Source: UBA3478 sp038134285
GTDB taxonomy: Bacteria > Bacteroidota > Bacteroidia > Flavobacteriales > Flavobacteriaceae
Direction of reading: 5' to 3'
Length of the DNA: 64,000 nt
Assembly: GCA_038134285.1 (NCBI GenBank)
Contig: JAYPUW010000001.1
Span: 1-64,000 of the forward strand
How positions within the stretch are numbered: position 1 is the first letter of the stretch; every line of letters begins with the position of its first letter. Below the pieces are notes generated by a model. That model did no database searches and was not told where the DNA came from. It was given only the letters and a program-made list of their open reading frames with translations. The translations under genes were made by a program, and so were the position numbers. Below, piece by piece: positions 32,288-42,368 of the stretch.

Positions 32288-34360
32288 TTATAGTTGTCCT
32301 AAATAATCTTTTAACGCATTCATTTTTGAAGTGAGACGATCGATGGCCGCTGCATAGCGAACATCCCAAGCCTCAAGATTTTCACTGCGCTTGAGTGCTA
32401 CCTCGTACTCTATTCCTGGAAGCATCCATGAGGCATATCCGCTAAAAGGGTCAGTTGAAGCGTAAAGCGAACGGTACCATGCGCCATAATCCATACCCTT
32501 TTCTTCGATGAAGCTCTTCTCTAGAGCGATTAATTGGGAATTGATCTCCTTTAAGGCCTTCTTCGAAATGGCGTCTGATGACACTCGATTTAAGGTCTCC
32601 GCAAGTGATTGGGCAGCGTCTTCTAACGATGATAATGCTTGCTTAGAGGCGGTAAATCCATTGAAATCATCATGATAGGCTTTGACCTTTTTCTCGGCAG
32701 AAGAAAAATGGCTATTTAAATCGACCGCATAGCGCATTAGGTCGTAATCGATCACAGAGCGATTGGATAGGCGCAGCGCCATCAGACCTGCAAGGTGCTC
32801 GATTGTTGGTCCCATCTGAAATTCAGGATCGACAAAGGTCGAATAGTAATGATAGCTATCGTAATTAGAGTGATAGGCAGTGGGGCCTCCTGCACCTCCG
32901 CTGAGAGAAGGCACCCCTACATGCATATAAAAGGCAATGTGATCTGATCCACCCCCTAGGTTACCGATGCCTGGCTCGTCTGCGTCACGCTTCCAGAATT
33001 CATAGAGCGATTGATCGGTATACGGATAATTTACCTCCTTCGAAGCTTCGGTAATAAGACGCTTCAAGGTTGGTGATGCAGAGGCCCCGAAATTCTTTCC
33101 TGAAACCCCTCCGTCAAAGTTCATATAAGCAATGGCCTTCACCCCAATCTCATCTCTCAACTGTTCTACCCATTCTGAGGAACCTATAACCCCGTGCTCC
33201 TCCGCATCCCAATGGGCGATAATAATCGAGCGCTTTGGTCGGTAGCCCTGCGCCGCTAATTTACCTAGGCTCTCGCTCAAGCTTAAAAGCATGGCCGTTC
33301 CGCTGTTCGGATCGGTGGCACCAAATCCCCAGGCATCAAAGTGGCAACCCAAGATGATCCACTCGTCCGGAAGTTCAGCACCTTTTAAGGTACCCACCAC
33401 ATTGGCAACACGCGTATAATTAATAGGTTGGTCGACCTTCACACGTACCTTGAGATGCGCTCCACCCTCTAAGCGATAGGTGAAGGGTAAACCTCCTTGC
33501 CAAGACAGTGGAACAGGTGTTCCGGTCATCTGACTCATGATTTTTTGTGCCTCACCATAGGCGATCGGCAGCACCGGAATAGTGTGTAAGCCTACCTCAG
33601 ACGGATTGAGTCTTTTGATCTTCTTCTTCCCGTCTAGCGGAAGCGCCGGCTCATAGGGAGTCAACGGATCTCCTGTGAAATCCACGGTAAGCAGAGAGCC
33701 TCGTTGAATGGCCGAGGCATTAAAGTAGGGTCCTTCAGGATATCCCAAACCACGCGCGTATCCGTTGTCCTTTGGATCTGAATAGATGAGCAATCCGGCC
33801 GCACCATTGGCTTCAGCAAACTTGGCTTTATAGCCTCTGAAGTTTCCACCATAGCGGGCTAGAGCAATTTTTCCGTTTAAAGAAACGCCTAATTGCTTGA
33901 GTTGCTCGAAATCTTCACGCGTTCCGTAGTTCACATAAACCACCTCAGCTGTCACATCTCCACTTCCAGAGAACGAATTCCACCCCTTCCAGAGTAGTTC
34001 GTCTGAAGAGAACGGGTCTTCTTCGAGTACATCTTCTTGTTGTGTCAAGGTCTGGCGCACAGGGGTAACAATTTCTACGAATGATTCACCAGGTGTTGCC
34101 GGTAGATAGACGTCATAAGGGTATGATTTCACGTCTAAACCAGCAGCCTTCATTACCGAAGTCATATAGCGCTGCACCTCTTCGTTGGTAGCACTTCCCG
34201 CAACGTGAGGGCGCTCAGTTAGTTTCTGCAAGTGCGCTTTAAATCGAGAGGCGTCTATTGAAGAGGCAAATACTTCTTCAACGTGTTGTGCATTTTCTTG
34301 AGCCTGAAGTGATGTATATAGCGTCAGGGCTGCTACTATCAATAAAATTGACTTCTTCAT
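32288..34360 (-). CDS. exported M28 peptidase, glutamate carboxypeptidase II-like
   Basis: A signal peptide (ending TSLQAQ) leads into a three-domain protein of 690 residues, the length of the M28B group. A protease-associated domain spans about residues 110-280 (GKIALARYGGNFRGYKAK, LLIYSDPKDNGYARG). The catalytic domain has GCHFDAWGFGATDPNSG (two metal ligands), WDAEEHGVIGS (catalytic Glu and ligand), YMNFDGG and GGGSDHIAFYMHVGVPS with the last histidine. A transferrin-receptor-like dimerisation domain ends the protein. It should remove acidic or other C-terminal residues from extracellular peptides. The next gene on this strand ends one base before its start region, so they form an operon. 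Confidence 0.93.
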   Translation of the reverse strand: MKKSILLIVAALTLYTSLQAQENAQHVEEVFASSIDASRFKAHLQKLTERPHVAGSATNEEVQRYMTSVMKAAGLDVKSYPYDVYLPATPGESFVEIVTPVRQTLTQQEDVLEEDPFSSDELLWKGWNSFSGSGDVTAEVVYVNYGTREDFEQLKQLGVSLNGKIALARYGGNFRGYKAKFAEANGAAGLLIYSDPKDNGYARGLGYPEGPYFNASAIQRGSLLTVDFTGDPLTPYEPALPLDGKKKIKRLNPSEVGLHTIPVLPIAYGEAQKIMSQMTGTPVPLSWQGGLPFTYRLEGGAHLKVRVKVDQPINYTRVANVVGTLKGAELPDEWIILGCHFDAWGFGATDPNSGTAMLLSLSESLGKLAAQGYRPKRSIIIAHWDAEEHGVIGSSEWVEQLRDEIGVKAIAYMNFDGGVSGKNFGASASPTLKRLITEASKEVNYPYTDQSLYEFWKRDADEPGIGNLGGGSDHIAFYMHVGVPSLSGGAGGPTAYHSNYDSYHYYSTFVDPEFQMGPTIEHLAGLMALRLSNRSVIDYDLMRYAVDLNSHFSSAEKKVKAYHDDFNGFTASKQALSSLEDAAQSLAETLNRVSSDAISKKALKEINSQLIALEKSFIEEKGMDYGAWYRSLYASTDPFSGYASWMLPGIEYEVALKRSENLEAWDVRYAAAIDRLTSKMNALKDYLGQL

Positions 34361-34361
34361 C

Positions 34362-36089
34362 TTAATTAAGCTTCCAGTTTTTTAAACGGTTGGTTTTAGG
34401 GGCGGTCTCTTTCAGACGCTGGGTAATCTTAGGCAGGTACATGGTATTGTAGCGCAACCTAGAGATGTGGTTAGGGTTCTCTTGATCGCCGTTCCAACAG
34501 TGCTCTGCACCATCGCCATAATCGACCTCACCCTCGTAATAAGGGTTGGTGGTAGACTCTAAAAATTCTTCAGTGAGTTTAACGGCATTATTCAGGTAGT
34601 AATTGTCCATATCACCGCAGTACAAGAAGATTTTTCCTTTGAGGTCTGGGCCTAATTTCTCCCAATCACGCTCCATGATGTGACGCAGGTCGTAATTCTC
34701 TTTCCAATAATTAGCGACATCGCGGTCAATGGCTCCAGATTGTTTGTCCCAGATCGGTTTGGGATAGCCATTTTCGCCTGCCGGAGAATATACGGCCTGC
34801 CAAATGTCCCATTGGTCACCTGAACGCCCGTTGGTTCCTAAGGCCAACTCGCGATAATTCATGTCTCGTAGGCTTGACTTGAGCATCCCTTTGCCGTCTC
34901 GCATTCCCGGTCTCAAGGTCTTTCTAAAAGGCCCATCGGAATAATAGGCATTTTCGTCTTCGTATAGGTTCACCGCGGTATAGGTCCTAAAATCAATCGG
35001 GTCAGGGCATGCCGCAAAGGCGCCGTTGTATTCAGTCGGATAGAACACCTGCACTGCAAGTGCCTCCCATCCACCGGTTGATCCGCCGTAAACAAAACGT
35101 CCCCAACCTTCGCCCACGCCGTTATAGAGCGCTTCTATATGCGGAATGAGTTCATAGGTTATGGCATCACCATAGGGTCCTAGATTCGCCGAATTCACGG
35201 CATACGAATCGTCGTAGTACGGATTCTGGTGTTGAATCTCGATGGCAATAAAACGCGGAAAATCTTCAGAGGTCCACTGCTGATAGAGGTCGTACGCTTC
35301 TTTTTGCTGAATGTATTCGTAGCCTGTAATACCAAAGCGGCTATTGAATACCCCATCGTCAGGGTCTGCCGTAGGAGGTTCGGTTCTAAATCCGCCAAAA
35401 GTCTTCGGAAAATGACCGTGAAAAATCATTAGAGGGTACTGCGTATCGCTATTGGAATCAAATCCATGCGGCACCAACACATTGGCCTGAAGGTGCATGG
35501 GTCTACCCCAGAATTCGGTGAGCAGCTTACTCTCAATCTTGATGTGTTTAATGTATTCAGTATCTGCAGCGGGTTCGATCGGCGGAATCTCTTCAGTGAT
35601 GTTCAGGGCGACCGAAGCTCCACTCCCTAAGGTTGCCTGAATTGGAACGCTATAGATGTTCTTGGGGCTAATGTTCCAGTGCTGCCCCTCTCCTTGATCC
35701 ATAGGTAGCTTAACCGTATGCCCCGTTGAAAGATTAAAGGTTTCGTATTTGTGCAACAGCGCTTGAATCGTGTATTCACCGGCGGGGATGTTTGTCACAC
35801 TCCCCACAGGATAGGCGAAGGTAGTCGGATCGATGCTTATGGTTTCACCGGGCATCCATCCTTCAACATCTACCCCAAAGACGATTCCGGTCTGGTCTGA
35901 GTCATTGATTTGAAACCGAGGTTCGCGTTCAGCATCTGTTCCGATCAATACCAGTAACCTTCCGTCAAATCCGTCACTTCCTAAAGACTCGTCATAAGTA
36001 ATCGTGATTGAAGGCGCGGGGTTGGCGCAGCCTGCTAAGGCCACTAATCCGCTGAAAAACACCGTAAAAGTTTGCGCAATTTGTTTCAT
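34362..36089 (-). CDS. esterase-type alpha/beta hydrolase lipoprotein
   Basis: The lipobox LVALAGC (Cys21) marks a surface or periplasmic lipoprotein. The first 170 residues are a beta-sandwich-like region (RLLVLIGTDAEREPRF, MPGETISIDP). The hydrolase half has YPLMIFHGHFP as the oxyanion strand, FVYGGSTGGWEALAVQVFYP with the nucleophilic serine in GGSTGG, GKIFLYCGDMDNYYL with a candidate acid, and AEHCWNGDQ with the catalytic histidine. It belongs with esterase-D-type carbohydrate or peptide esterases; the substrate is unknown. It lies directly upstream of the M28 gene on the same strand. The divergent class-V enzyme gene begins 76 bases away. Confidence 0.85.
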   Translation of the reverse strand: MKQIAQTFTVFFSGLVALAGCANPAPSITITYDESLGSDGFDGRLLVLIGTDAEREPRFQINDSDQTGIVFGVDVEGWMPGETISIDPTTFAYPVGSVTNIPAGEYTIQALLHKYETFNLSTGHTVKLPMDQGEGQHWNISPKNIYSVPIQATLGSGASVALNITEEIPPIEPAADTEYIKHIKIESKLLTEFWGRPMHLQANVLVPHGFDSNSDTQYPLMIFHGHFPKTFGGFRTEPPTADPDDGVFNSRFGITGYEYIQQKEAYDLYQQWTSEDFPRFIAIEIQHQNPYYDDSYAVNSANLGPYGDAITYELIPHIEALYNGVGEGWGRFVYGGSTGGWEALAVQVFYPTEYNGAFAACPDPIDFRTYTAVNLYEDENAYYSDGPFRKTLRPGMRDGKGMLKSSLRDMNYRELALGTNGRSGDQWDIWQAVYSPAGENGYPKPIWDKQSGAIDRDVANYWKENYDLRHIMERDWEKLGPDLKGKIFLYCGDMDNYYLNNAVKLTEEFLESTTNPYYEGEVDYGDGAEHCWNGDQENPNHISRLRYNTMYLPKITQRLKETAPKTNRLKNWKLN

Positions 36090-36165
36090 AATTGATTATA
36101 AATCAGTTGATTTAGTTAATATAGTAACTAATTGCACAGGAGCACTATTCAAAACAGATCAAATT

Positions 36166-37410
36166 ATGGACAAGCGCAGCTTCTTACAACTTATTGGATT
36201 GGGCGGACTCGGACTCGGAACAGAGTGGCCTTGGATCCCTTCTTGGCTTGAAGATACTCGTACAGATGCTGAGTTTTGGGACAAAGTGAGGGCCGATTAC
36301 CTTCTTACAGAGGACTACATAAATCTTGAAAGCGGCTATTACAATATCATTCCCCAGCCTACCCTTAAGGCTTTGCAAAAGCATATTGAAACGATTAATG
36401 TGCGTGGTTCACACTATATGCGCAACGACCAATTTCCTGACAAAAAGCGGATCATCCAGTCCTTGGCTGAAGTCGTCGGATGTTCTTCTGAAAGCCTGAT
36501 TCTTACTCGTAATACCACCGAGTCTTTGAATACGGTAATCAAAGGTATCCCATGGAAGGCCAACGACCACATCATCTTTGCCCACCAAGAGTACGGAGCC
36601 ATGCAACAGATGATCCGCCAGGTAGCGCAGCGATTTGATCTGACGATCACGAACCTTGATATTCCAATGCATCCTGAGAGCGATGAAGAGATTGTAGCAC
36701 ATTACGAAGCCCTAATTAAGCCACAAACACGCCTGATCTTGGTCTCGCACATGGTCAACATTACCGGGCACATTTTACCCATCAAAAAGATCTGCGATAT
36801 GGCGCACGGTCACGGCGTTGAGGTACTCGTAGACGGTGCACATTGCATAGGGCATTTTGATTTCAATATTGAAGATCTGGGCTGTGACTACTACGGCTCA
36901 AGCTTACATAAATGGTTGGCCACCCCATTAGGGTGTGGGCTACTGTACATCAACCCCAAAGATCAAGAAACGCTTTGGCCTCTCTTCACTGAAGACTATC
37001 GCATGACTGATGGCATTCAGCGCTTTGGCCACCAAGGAACACACCCGGTCTATCACGACCTCGCTATTGAGCACGCGATTACCTATTACAAGGCGCTGGG
37101 GCCTCAGCGAAAAGAAGAGCGGCTACGCGCATTGGCAACACGTTGGATGGAGGCCTTGAGAGATCACAAAAATATACGCCTGAACACCCCTGCTCAACAG
37201 CAGCGTTACGCCGGAATCGGCAATGTCGGATTAAAAACAATCCGTGCCTCTGAATTGGCTAAGCAGTTAATGGACACCTACGGCATATTCACCGTAGCCA
37301 TAGAAGGTGCTGGCGTTGACGGATGTCGTATCACTCCTAATGTCTTCACCTCAGAAACCGAGATTGATCAGTTTGCCCAGGCCATGCTGCAACTCGCCTC
37401 AACCGCTTAG
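36166..37410 (+). CDS. class-V PLP-dependent enzyme with Tat-like signal
   Basis: The ATG at 36166 is preferred because it begins DKRSFLQLIGLGGLGLG, a twin-arginine-type signal in its KR variant; the upstream open frame to 36004 runs antisense into the esterase gene. The 414-residue protein has the class V aminotransferase fold: NTTESLNTVIKG phosphate loop, LVDGAHCIGHFDFN with the pyridine-binding aspartate, and GSSLHKWLATPLGCG with the Schiff-base Lys249. It resembles isopenicillin-N-epimerase-like proteins and, in being exported with PLP, the periplasmic pyoverdine enzyme PvdN. Reaction unknown. Confidence 0.88.
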   Translation: MDKRSFLQLIGLGGLGLGTEWPWIPSWLEDTRTDAEFWDKVRADYLLTEDYINLESGYYNIIPQPTLKALQKHIETINVRGSHYMRNDQFPDKKRIIQSLAEVVGCSSESLILTRNTTESLNTVIKGIPWKANDHIIFAHQEYGAMQQMIRQVAQRFDLTITNLDIPMHPESDEEIVAHYEALIKPQTRLILVSHMVNITGHILPIKKICDMAHGHGVEVLVDGAHCIGHFDFNIEDLGCDYYGSSLHKWLATPLGCGLLYINPKDQETLWPLFTEDYRMTDGIQRFGHQGTHPVYHDLAIEHAITYYKALGPQRKEERLRALATRWMEALRDHKNIRLNTPAQQQRYAGIGNVGLKTIRASELAKQLMDTYGIFTVAIEGAGVDGCRITPNVFTSETEIDQFAQAMLQLASTA

Positions 37411-37411
37411 A

Positions 37412-38656
37412 CTAGACCTGCTCGAGGGCCCGAGAAAGATCGTCGATCAGATCTTCAACATGCTCGATTCCTACACTGAGGCGCACCAAGCCTAGGGCTA
37501 CCCCTGTGCTGAGTTTTTCATCGTCAGGTACGTTAGCATGTGTCATTGAGAACGGATGCTGCGCTAGACTTTCGTTGCTCCCCAAACTCACCGCTAACTT
37601 GACCAGTTTAAGGGCATTCAAAAATCGAAATGCACCCTCTTCGTCACCTTGAACCACAAAGCTGATCATGGCGCCCGGAGCCTTACATTGATTGTTATAG
37701 ATCGCATTTTGACGCGTTCCCATAGAGGGTAAGCCAGGGAAGTACACACGGGTTACTTTTTCATGCCCCTCTAAGAACTCCGCAATTTGAGCCGCATTTT
37801 TGGTTTGATAATCCATGCGTACGTGCAAGGTTTCAAGACTGCGGGTCAAAAGCCATGCGGTGTAAGGAGCAATCATGCCTCCTAAGAAGGTACGCAAACC
37901 TTTAACGGGTGCAATATGTTCTTTTGATCCCATAACGGCACCGGCAATCACATCGCTGTGTCCATTGAGAAATTTAGTGGCCGAATAGCATACCAAATCG
38001 GTTCCGAGTTCGATAGGATTTTGCCAAATTGGGCCAAGATAAGTGTTATCTACGGCAGAGATTACCGGCTGAGTCGTGTGCTCATTTAATGACGCTTTTA
38101 ATTGCTCAAGCAGTGCGAGGTCGATCAATTTTCCGGTCGGATTGGCAGGCGTTTCGGTGTATATCATCCGAACCCGTTCGACACAGTCCTTTTCCTTTAA
38201 TTCAGCCATGATCGCATTCACATCATCAATGGCCGACAAAACCACCACCTCAACTCCGATATCCTTTAAAAAGTGATGGACGAAGTGATGGGTTCCTCCA
38301 TAAACTTGGTCGCTAATCAATAAAACATCGTTTGGCTTAAGGTAGGCCAACATCGCAGTCGAAATTGCACTCATTCCGCTTTCAAAAGCGGCTGCATCTT
38401 CGCTTCCTTCGAGCACGGCGAGGCGCTCTTCAAGGATCTGCATATTCGGATTGTTCAACCTCGAGTAGATCAAACCCATCTGTTCATCGGGGGCCAACTG
38501 AGACTTTCCGTAGGCAATTTCAAAAAAACGCTTTCCCTCTTCGGCTGTCTTAAACACAAAGGTTGAGGTTTGAAAAATCGGAGGTTTGACCGATCCTTCA
38601 CTCCACTCGGGATTATACCCGAGCGACATCATCATTGACTCCTTATGCTTTTCCAT
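37412..38656 (-). CDS. Cys/Met metabolism PLP enzyme (methionine gamma-lyase/cystathionine gamma-synthase type)
   Basis: The 414-residue protein has the standard gamma-family pattern: VKPPIFQTSTFVFKT, YSRLNNPNMQILEERLA, LEGSEDAAAFESGMSAIS, DQVYGGTHHFVHHFL, the pyridine-binding VDNTYLGP and the PLP lysine motif CYSATKFLNGHSD (Lys228). Candidate reactions are methionine gamma-elimination, cystathionine gamma-synthesis or homocysteine formation; the sequence alone does not separate them. No signal peptide. It converges on the class-V enzyme gene with a one-base gap, and no methionine biosynthesis gene is near, which slightly favours a catabolic role. Confidence 0.9.
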   Translation of the reverse strand: MEKHKESMMMSLGYNPEWSEGSVKPPIFQTSTFVFKTAEEGKRFFEIAYGKSQLAPDEQMGLIYSRLNNPNMQILEERLAVLEGSEDAAAFESGMSAISTAMLAYLKPNDVLLISDQVYGGTHHFVHHFLKDIGVEVVVLSAIDDVNAIMAELKEKDCVERVRMIYTETPANPTGKLIDLALLEQLKASLNEHTTQPVISAVDNTYLGPIWQNPIELGTDLVCYSATKFLNGHSDVIAGAVMGSKEHIAPVKGLRTFLGGMIAPYTAWLLTRSLETLHVRMDYQTKNAAQIAEFLEGHEKVTRVYFPGLPSMGTRQNAIYNNQCKAPGAMISFVVQGDEEGAFRFLNALKLVKLAVSLGSNESLAQHPFSMTHANVPDDEKLSTGVALGLVRLSVGIEHVEDLIDDLSRALEQV

Positions 38657-38660
38657 ACGC

Positions 38661-41600
38661 TTATAAACTTAAAGCCCCCACACCCGCTTCAAACAACTGT
38701 CGTTCAATTCGTGTAAGGCGTTCTTCTAAAGGATCTCCAACAGCCTTATGCTGCTGCCATTCGGCATTCAATTCAGCGATTCGCTTCTTGGTTCCCGCAG
38801 TTACCCTTGGCTGGTCAGAATCGGCTTCATTAAAGGCTCTAATATAATTGGCCGTAAATCCGTTAACGTAATTCTCTACATCATCGTAGGCTTTGCTTAA
38901 ACGCTGGGCCATGGTTCCATCCCAGGCCTTCAAATCTTCAAGAAGTTTTTCAACCTCAGCCTTCAATGCTGTTTCTAGTGTATGCTCGGTGGCTATTTTT
39001 TCTAGACGCTTGGTCTTTTCATAAAGGCGATTAACCTGTTGGGTCATATCGTTATAGGTAGCCTCCGCCTCACTTATAAATGCATGATAATCTGCATACT
39101 GAGCATCAGTGGTTTCAAGCAGCGGATTTTTACGAATCTCTACGGGTACCAATGCCGTGTAATCTCCATAAGAGAGCGTTGCCGTGTACTTGCCCGGAAT
39201 TGCCTTATGTCCTCTATAACTAGCTTCAATATAAACGGCTGGGATTCCCTCTAGGGTTTCATAACGCATATCCCATACAAAGCGATTCAATCCTGCCTTT
39301 TTATCAAGTGTGGCCGGCCTTGACGGATACCCCTCATAAGAGATAAAAGAGGCCTCTTCTTTCGAAGTAAAACTTCGGACGAGCTGCCCTTCTTGATCCT
39401 TAATCTCAAGATGTACTTCTTGTCCTTCTGCCAACTTCGGTAGGGCGTAATAGAACACCACTCCGCTGGCCGGATTGACTCCCATAAAATCACTTGTTCC
39501 TGAAGGATTCTTGGCGTTCATAGAAGAATACCAATTCGCCATTACGGCAGGCTCAGGAGTATACAAACGTGGTGCCGACGTACCGTCGTATTGACGGAAC
39601 AGATTCATATCGTCTAAAATCCAGAACGATCTACCCTGGGTGGCAACAATAAGATCATCGTGTTTAATCAACAGATCTGTGATCGGAGTAACCGGCAGGT
39701 TGCGCTGATACGACTGCCAATTTGATCCTCCGTCAAAGGAGACGTACAGCCCGAGCTCGGTCCCCGCAAATAACAAATCTTTGCGAACAGGATCTTCACG
39801 CACCACTCTGGTATAAGCACCATAGGGGATGCCGTTTGAAATCGCCTTCCAAGATTTACCATAATCTGTCGACTTGTATAAAGCTGGGGTAAAATCGTTG
39901 AATTTGTAACGCGTGGTCGCGATATAAAGCGTCCCTTTATCATGGGGCGAAATATCAATCGCGTTGATCAGCGTCTCTGGTAGTTTCTTTGGCGTGATAT
40001 TTTGCCAGGTCTTACCCCCATCCTTGGTGATGTGCACAAAGCCATCGTCACTGCCTGTGACTAGTACCCCAGCCTCATGAGGCGACTCAATGATGTAACT
40101 CAACGTACCATAATTCTCTGCCCCTACCGCTTCATTGGTATAAGGGACGCCTCCATTACCCTGCTTTTCATCTTGATTTCGGGTGAGGTCTGGAGAAATT
40201 TCTTCCCAAGAGTGACCTTCATCGGTGGTCTTAAGCACATACTGCGCTCCGTGGAAATAGGTGTTTGGCTCATGCTGCGACTTGATAATAGGCGCGTTCC
40301 AATTGAACAGGTATTTCATGTCGCGCGCAGCAAGTCCTAAATAAAGGTTCGGCTCAATCATGATGTTGGTGCTCGCCATGCTCTGCATATTCGTGATATC
40401 AATAGAGCCTAGATAACTACCTCCCATCGTCTTTACCGGATTTTTAGGATCGAACGCCAAGAAGGCACTTTCACCTCCCGCAGCAGGTTGCCAGTGACGG
40501 TGGTCAATACCGCTCGTTCCGAGAGCTAAGGTTGCGATGCGCAAAGAGGTGTTGTCTTGCTGACCTGCATACAGATTGTAAGGCCAAAGATCGTCGGCGG
40601 CTACGCGATACAGCTGAGCCGTCGGCATATTCTTTTGATCGGTCCAGTTTTCTCCACCATCAAAGGTGATCGAAACTCCCCCATCGTCAGCCACTGCCAT
40701 ATTACTCGGATTGTTCGGATTGATCCAAAGGTCGTGATAGTCGCCGTGGTAGGCCTCAATACGCGACCAGGTCTTACCCGCATCTTTAGACTGCAGGTAA
40801 GAGGCGTTAAGCACATTGACCTTTTCTCTGTTTTGAGGATCTGGAAAAACCTCGATATAATACCAAGCACGTTGAATTAGGCGGTGGTCTCCACTCACCT
40901 TAGACCAAGAGTCTCCTGCGTTGGTCGACAAGAACAGCCCGCCTTTTTCGGCATAGGTGTCACTTTCTACAACGGCATAGACCCAATTCGAATCTGCCCG
41001 TGATACAGCAATGGCCATTTTTCCTTTTTCTTGAGGAATACCCTGGTGAATAGTTCTCCAACTTAGCCCTCCATCTGTGGATTTATACAATCCGCTACCT
41101 GGTCCTCCTGAACGCACCTCCCATGGTTTGCGATCGTGATCCCACATGGCAGCATATAATACATCTGGGTTGTGCATATCCATAGAAAGGTCGCTACAAC
41201 CAGTAGTCTCATTTACGTAGAGGGTGTGTTGCCATGTTTTACCTCCGTCGGCTGACTTGTATATACCTCTCTCTTTTGTAGGGCCGTTGAGCGCCCCTTG
41301 AGCCGCCACAAATACGATATCTGGATTGTCAGGATGAATGCTGATTCGCGAGATCTGACGTGTAGCTTCGAGCCCGATGTGCTTCCAGGTTTTTCCTCCA
41401 TCGGTTGACTTGTAAACGCCGTCTCCGTATGAAGTCATCACGCCACGTGGGGCGTGTTCACCCATACCTGCATAAACCACATTCGGATGACTCTCAGAGA
41501 CCGCAACCGCACCCATAGATCCGGTCTTAAAATAACCGTCTGAGATATTCACCCAGCGGTGGCCGGCATCTGTGGTTTTCCAAAGCCCTCCTCCAGTAGT

Positions 41601-41777
41601 AGCCATATAATAGGTGAGCGGATCGCCTACAACACCTGCAGCACTATTGGCACGTCCTCCTCTAAAAGGGCCAATACTTCTAAAAACAGCAGCGCTAAGG
41701 TCTTTTTCAACCTCTTGAGCGCTCATTGGAAAGGTGAGGCCGACCGAAAGGCAAGCCACTAAAATGAGTTTCTTCAT
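38661..41777 (-). CDS. exported BNR/sortilin-type beta-propeller protein
   Basis: The ATG at 41777 starts a signal peptide (MKKLILVACLSVGLTFPMSAQ). From residue 30 to about 700 the protein is a set of propeller blades carrying the Asp-box/BNR motif (STDGGKTW, SADGGKTW, STNAGDSW, TKDGGKTW, SFDGGSNW), as in the VPS10/sortilin and glycosyl-hydrolase-like WD40/YVTN group. A beta-sandwich region follows, then a helical C-terminus (about 900-1038) with coiled-coil character. At 1038 residues it matches the large exported proteins of this type common in marine Bacteroidota, whose role (ligand or peptide binding) is not known. Glycosidase activity is not supported by any catalytic motif. Confidence 0.88.
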   Translation of the reverse strand: MKKLILVACLSVGLTFPMSAQEVEKDLSAAVFRSIGPFRGGRANSAAGVVGDPLTYYMATTGGGLWKTTDAGHRWVNISDGYFKTGSMGAVAVSESHPNVVYAGMGEHAPRGVMTSYGDGVYKSTDGGKTWKHIGLEATRQISRISIHPDNPDIVFVAAQGALNGPTKERGIYKSADGGKTWQHTLYVNETTGCSDLSMDMHNPDVLYAAMWDHDRKPWEVRSGGPGSGLYKSTDGGLSWRTIHQGIPQEKGKMAIAVSRADSNWVYAVVESDTYAEKGGLFLSTNAGDSWSKVSGDHRLIQRAWYYIEVFPDPQNREKVNVLNASYLQSKDAGKTWSRIEAYHGDYHDLWINPNNPSNMAVADDGGVSITFDGGENWTDQKNMPTAQLYRVAADDLWPYNLYAGQQDNTSLRIATLALGTSGIDHRHWQPAAGGESAFLAFDPKNPVKTMGGSYLGSIDITNMQSMASTNIMIEPNLYLGLAARDMKYLFNWNAPIIKSQHEPNTYFHGAQYVLKTTDEGHSWEEISPDLTRNQDEKQGNGGVPYTNEAVGAENYGTLSYIIESPHEAGVLVTGSDDGFVHITKDGGKTWQNITPKKLPETLINAIDISPHDKGTLYIATTRYKFNDFTPALYKSTDYGKSWKAISNGIPYGAYTRVVREDPVRKDLLFAGTELGLYVSFDGGSNWQSYQRNLPVTPITDLLIKHDDLIVATQGRSFWILDDMNLFRQYDGTSAPRLYTPEPAVMANWYSSMNAKNPSGTSDFMGVNPASGVVFYYALPKLAEGQEVHLEIKDQEGQLVRSFTSKEEASFISYEGYPSRPATLDKKAGLNRFVWDMRYETLEGIPAVYIEASYRGHKAIPGKYTATLSYGDYTALVPVEIRKNPLLETTDAQYADYHAFISEAEATYNDMTQQVNRLYEKTKRLEKIATEHTLETALKAEVEKLLEDLKAWDGTMAQRLSKAYDDVENYVNGFTANYIRAFNEADSDQPRVTAGTKKRIAELNAEWQQHKAVGDPLEERLTRIERQLFEAGVGALSL

Positions 41778-41838
41778 AATGAGATAAATTGTCTCAAAAA
41801 TTAGCAATAAAAACTCAGTTTAAAGGCCTTAAAAGATC

Positions 41839-42312
41839 CTATTCAATGATTTTTATATCCACCGAAGTACGCCCCTGCCAACCCGTGACATCGGTAACCG
41901 AAAAGGCACAGTGGTAGTCTCCGGGGTCCACGTTATTCGGAATACTGATACTGATGGTAAGCTCATCTTCTAGAGGAGCCCCCTCAACAGAATAGGTATT
42001 CAACAATGTGAGCGGGTTGTTTGGCGATTTTACTGCATCCATCTCACAGGCCTCGGGCTGATCGTCATGAGTATGCTGATCAAAATTGTGATGAATGCCT
42101 AAGCTATAAGAAGCCAATCCTAGGTTATCGCTTGCTTTAGCCCTAAAGGTGTAAGTTTCACCTCGCTTGAGCTGTGCGCATGCTTGGGGAAACCCTTGCG
42201 CATAACTCACCGAAATGGTGGGCTTCTCTTCGTCTAGTTCTGATGTTTCGGTGCAGCCGAAAACAATTAAACCTAAAGCAAAGAACACAATTAAATGTAT
42301 TTTCTTTATCAT
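41839..42312 (-). CDS. DUF4625 lipoprotein (second of pair)
   Basis: The ATG at 42312 begins a lipoprotein signal with lipobox LIVFGC (Cys20). The 137-residue mature part has an immunoglobulin-like DUF4625 fold: FRAKASDNLGLASYSLGIHH, then HNFDQHTHDDQPEACEMD with several His and Asp residues, and PGDYHCAFSVTDVTGW as the last strands. The histidine/acidic loop could bind a divalent metal (inference). It is last in the metal cluster, 56 bases after a second DUF4625 gene, and both follow a ZnuD-like TonB receptor, which suggests surface capture of metal for that receptor. Confidence 0.82.
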   Translation of the reverse strand: MIKKIHLIVFFALGLIVFGCTETSELDEEKPTISVSYAQGFPQACAQLKRGETYTFRAKASDNLGLASYSLGIHHNFDQHTHDDQPEACEMDAVKSPNNPLTLLNTYSVEGAPLEDELTISISIPNNVDPGDYHCAFSVTDVTGWQGRTSVDIKIIE

Positions 42313-42368
42313 AGCACAAATGTACCCCACAAACTGTAATCAGCAGTGGGGCTTAGATTTGGGTTCAT

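Noticed and set aside
36004..36165. Upstream extension of the class-V PLP enzyme gene
   Set aside because: It runs antisense into the esterase gene and would hide the twin-arginine-like signal at 36166.
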